Source: Planctomycetota bacterium (GTDB lineage: Bacteria > Planctomycetota > Phycisphaerae > Sedimentisphaerales > Anaerobacaceae). Taken from it: DNA of 6,249 nucleotides. The notes below the pieces were generated by a model that saw only the letters and a list, made by a program, of their open reading frames with translations, made no database searches and was not told the origin of the DNA. The stretch's first letter is position 1, and each line of letters begins with the position of its first letter. Where the stretch lies: positions 7,691-13,939 of the forward strand of contig JAFNGF010000205.1 in assembly GCA_017885385.1 (NCBI GenBank), given 5' to 3'. Positions 6,078-6,249 of this stretch are shown here, one piece after another. A program made the position numbers and the translations under genes.

Positions 6078-6115
6078 AATTAGCACCCAGCGACACTACG
6101 CGTGTGCGCCTAATT
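6078..6115. repeat. Nested inverted repeat upstream of the -35 box
   Basis: AATTAG (6078-6083) and CTAATT (6110-6115) are inverted with centres 32 bp apart, about three helical turns. Between them ACAC (6093-6096) and GTGT (6102-6105) form a smaller inverted pair. The outer arm starts two bases beyond the -35 hexamer of the dehydratase promoter, a usual place for an activator or repressor site. Six-base arms can arise by chance, so this is tentative. Confidence 0.25.
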
Positions 6116-6160
6116 TCTCTGGCATTGTGTAACGGTACTGCTGAGAGGATGTTATCTGCC

Positions 6161-6249
6161 ATTGTCATTGCGAGGGAGCCCTTCGACTGGGCTCAGGGTA
6201 GGCTCCCCGACCGAAGCAATTTTCTACCATTGATAGTTTTGAGATTGCC
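6161..6249. repeat. Dispersed palindromic repeat, 'TCATTGCGAGG...GAAGCAAT' type (continues past window)
   Basis: The stretch contains TCATTGCGAGGGAGCC, then CCCTTCGACTGGGCTCAGGG, then GGCTCCCCGACCGAAGCAAT, ending at GAGATTGCC. GGGAGCC (6174-6180) pairs with GGCTCCC (6201-6207), ATTGC (6167-6171) with GCAAT (6216-6220), and an alternative inner stem GAGCCC/GGGCTC (6176-6181 with 6189-6194) is possible. Repeats with these words are common between genes in many environmental bacterial genomes. It has no ORF and only one copy in this window. Confidence 0.6.

Overview
The window appears to come from a Gram-negative bacterium of moderate GC content. It carries a KDO-8-phosphate synthase gene, so the cell should make LPS-type outer-membrane sugar. 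It also carries a large membrane-bound nucleotide-sugar 4,6-dehydratase of the kind used for O-antigen, capsule or protein glycans. The style of the genes (metal-type KdsA, a XerC/D with an expanded N-terminal half, a COG0731-like radical SAM protein, an unrecognised small protein) and the dispersed palindromic repeat at the right edge would fit an environmental lineage such as Planctomycetota (Phycisphaerae-like). That placement is an inference of low to moderate confidence.

Left block (1-2094, + strand): three tightly packed genes that look like one operon. They are the C-terminal end of a YegS/DagK-type lipid kinase, kdsA two bases after it, and a radical SAM protein whose likely GTG start overlaps the end of kdsA by 8 bases. 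The first two genes point to membrane lipid and LPS metabolism; the role of the radical SAM protein is unknown.

Middle block (2095-3806, + strand): a 267-base gap holds a perfect 14-bp palindrome and a good match to a sigma-28 (FliA/SigD) promoter, plus a second copy of its -10 octamer exactly 90 bases downstream. After the gap come an 83-residue protein that I do not recognise, then a 112-base gap with a 12-bp palindrome and a GC-rich hairpin, then a complete XerC/XerD-type tyrosine recombinase. A strong intrinsic terminator closes this block.

Right block (4054-6249): a gene on the - strand, convergent with xerC/D, encodes a 648-residue WbpM/PglF/CapD-like dehydratase. A near-consensus sigma-70 promoter (TTGACA, 17 bp, TATATT) lies about 70 bases upstream of its start, with an inverted repeat just beyond the -35 box. 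The last 90 bases are a dispersed repeat of the 'TCATTGCGAGG...GAAGCAAT' type.

I see no CRISPR array, no tRNA or rRNA, and no clearly new multi-gene system. The least explained parts are the small ORF at 2362-2613 with its sigma-28-like upstream region, and the palindromes flanking it.
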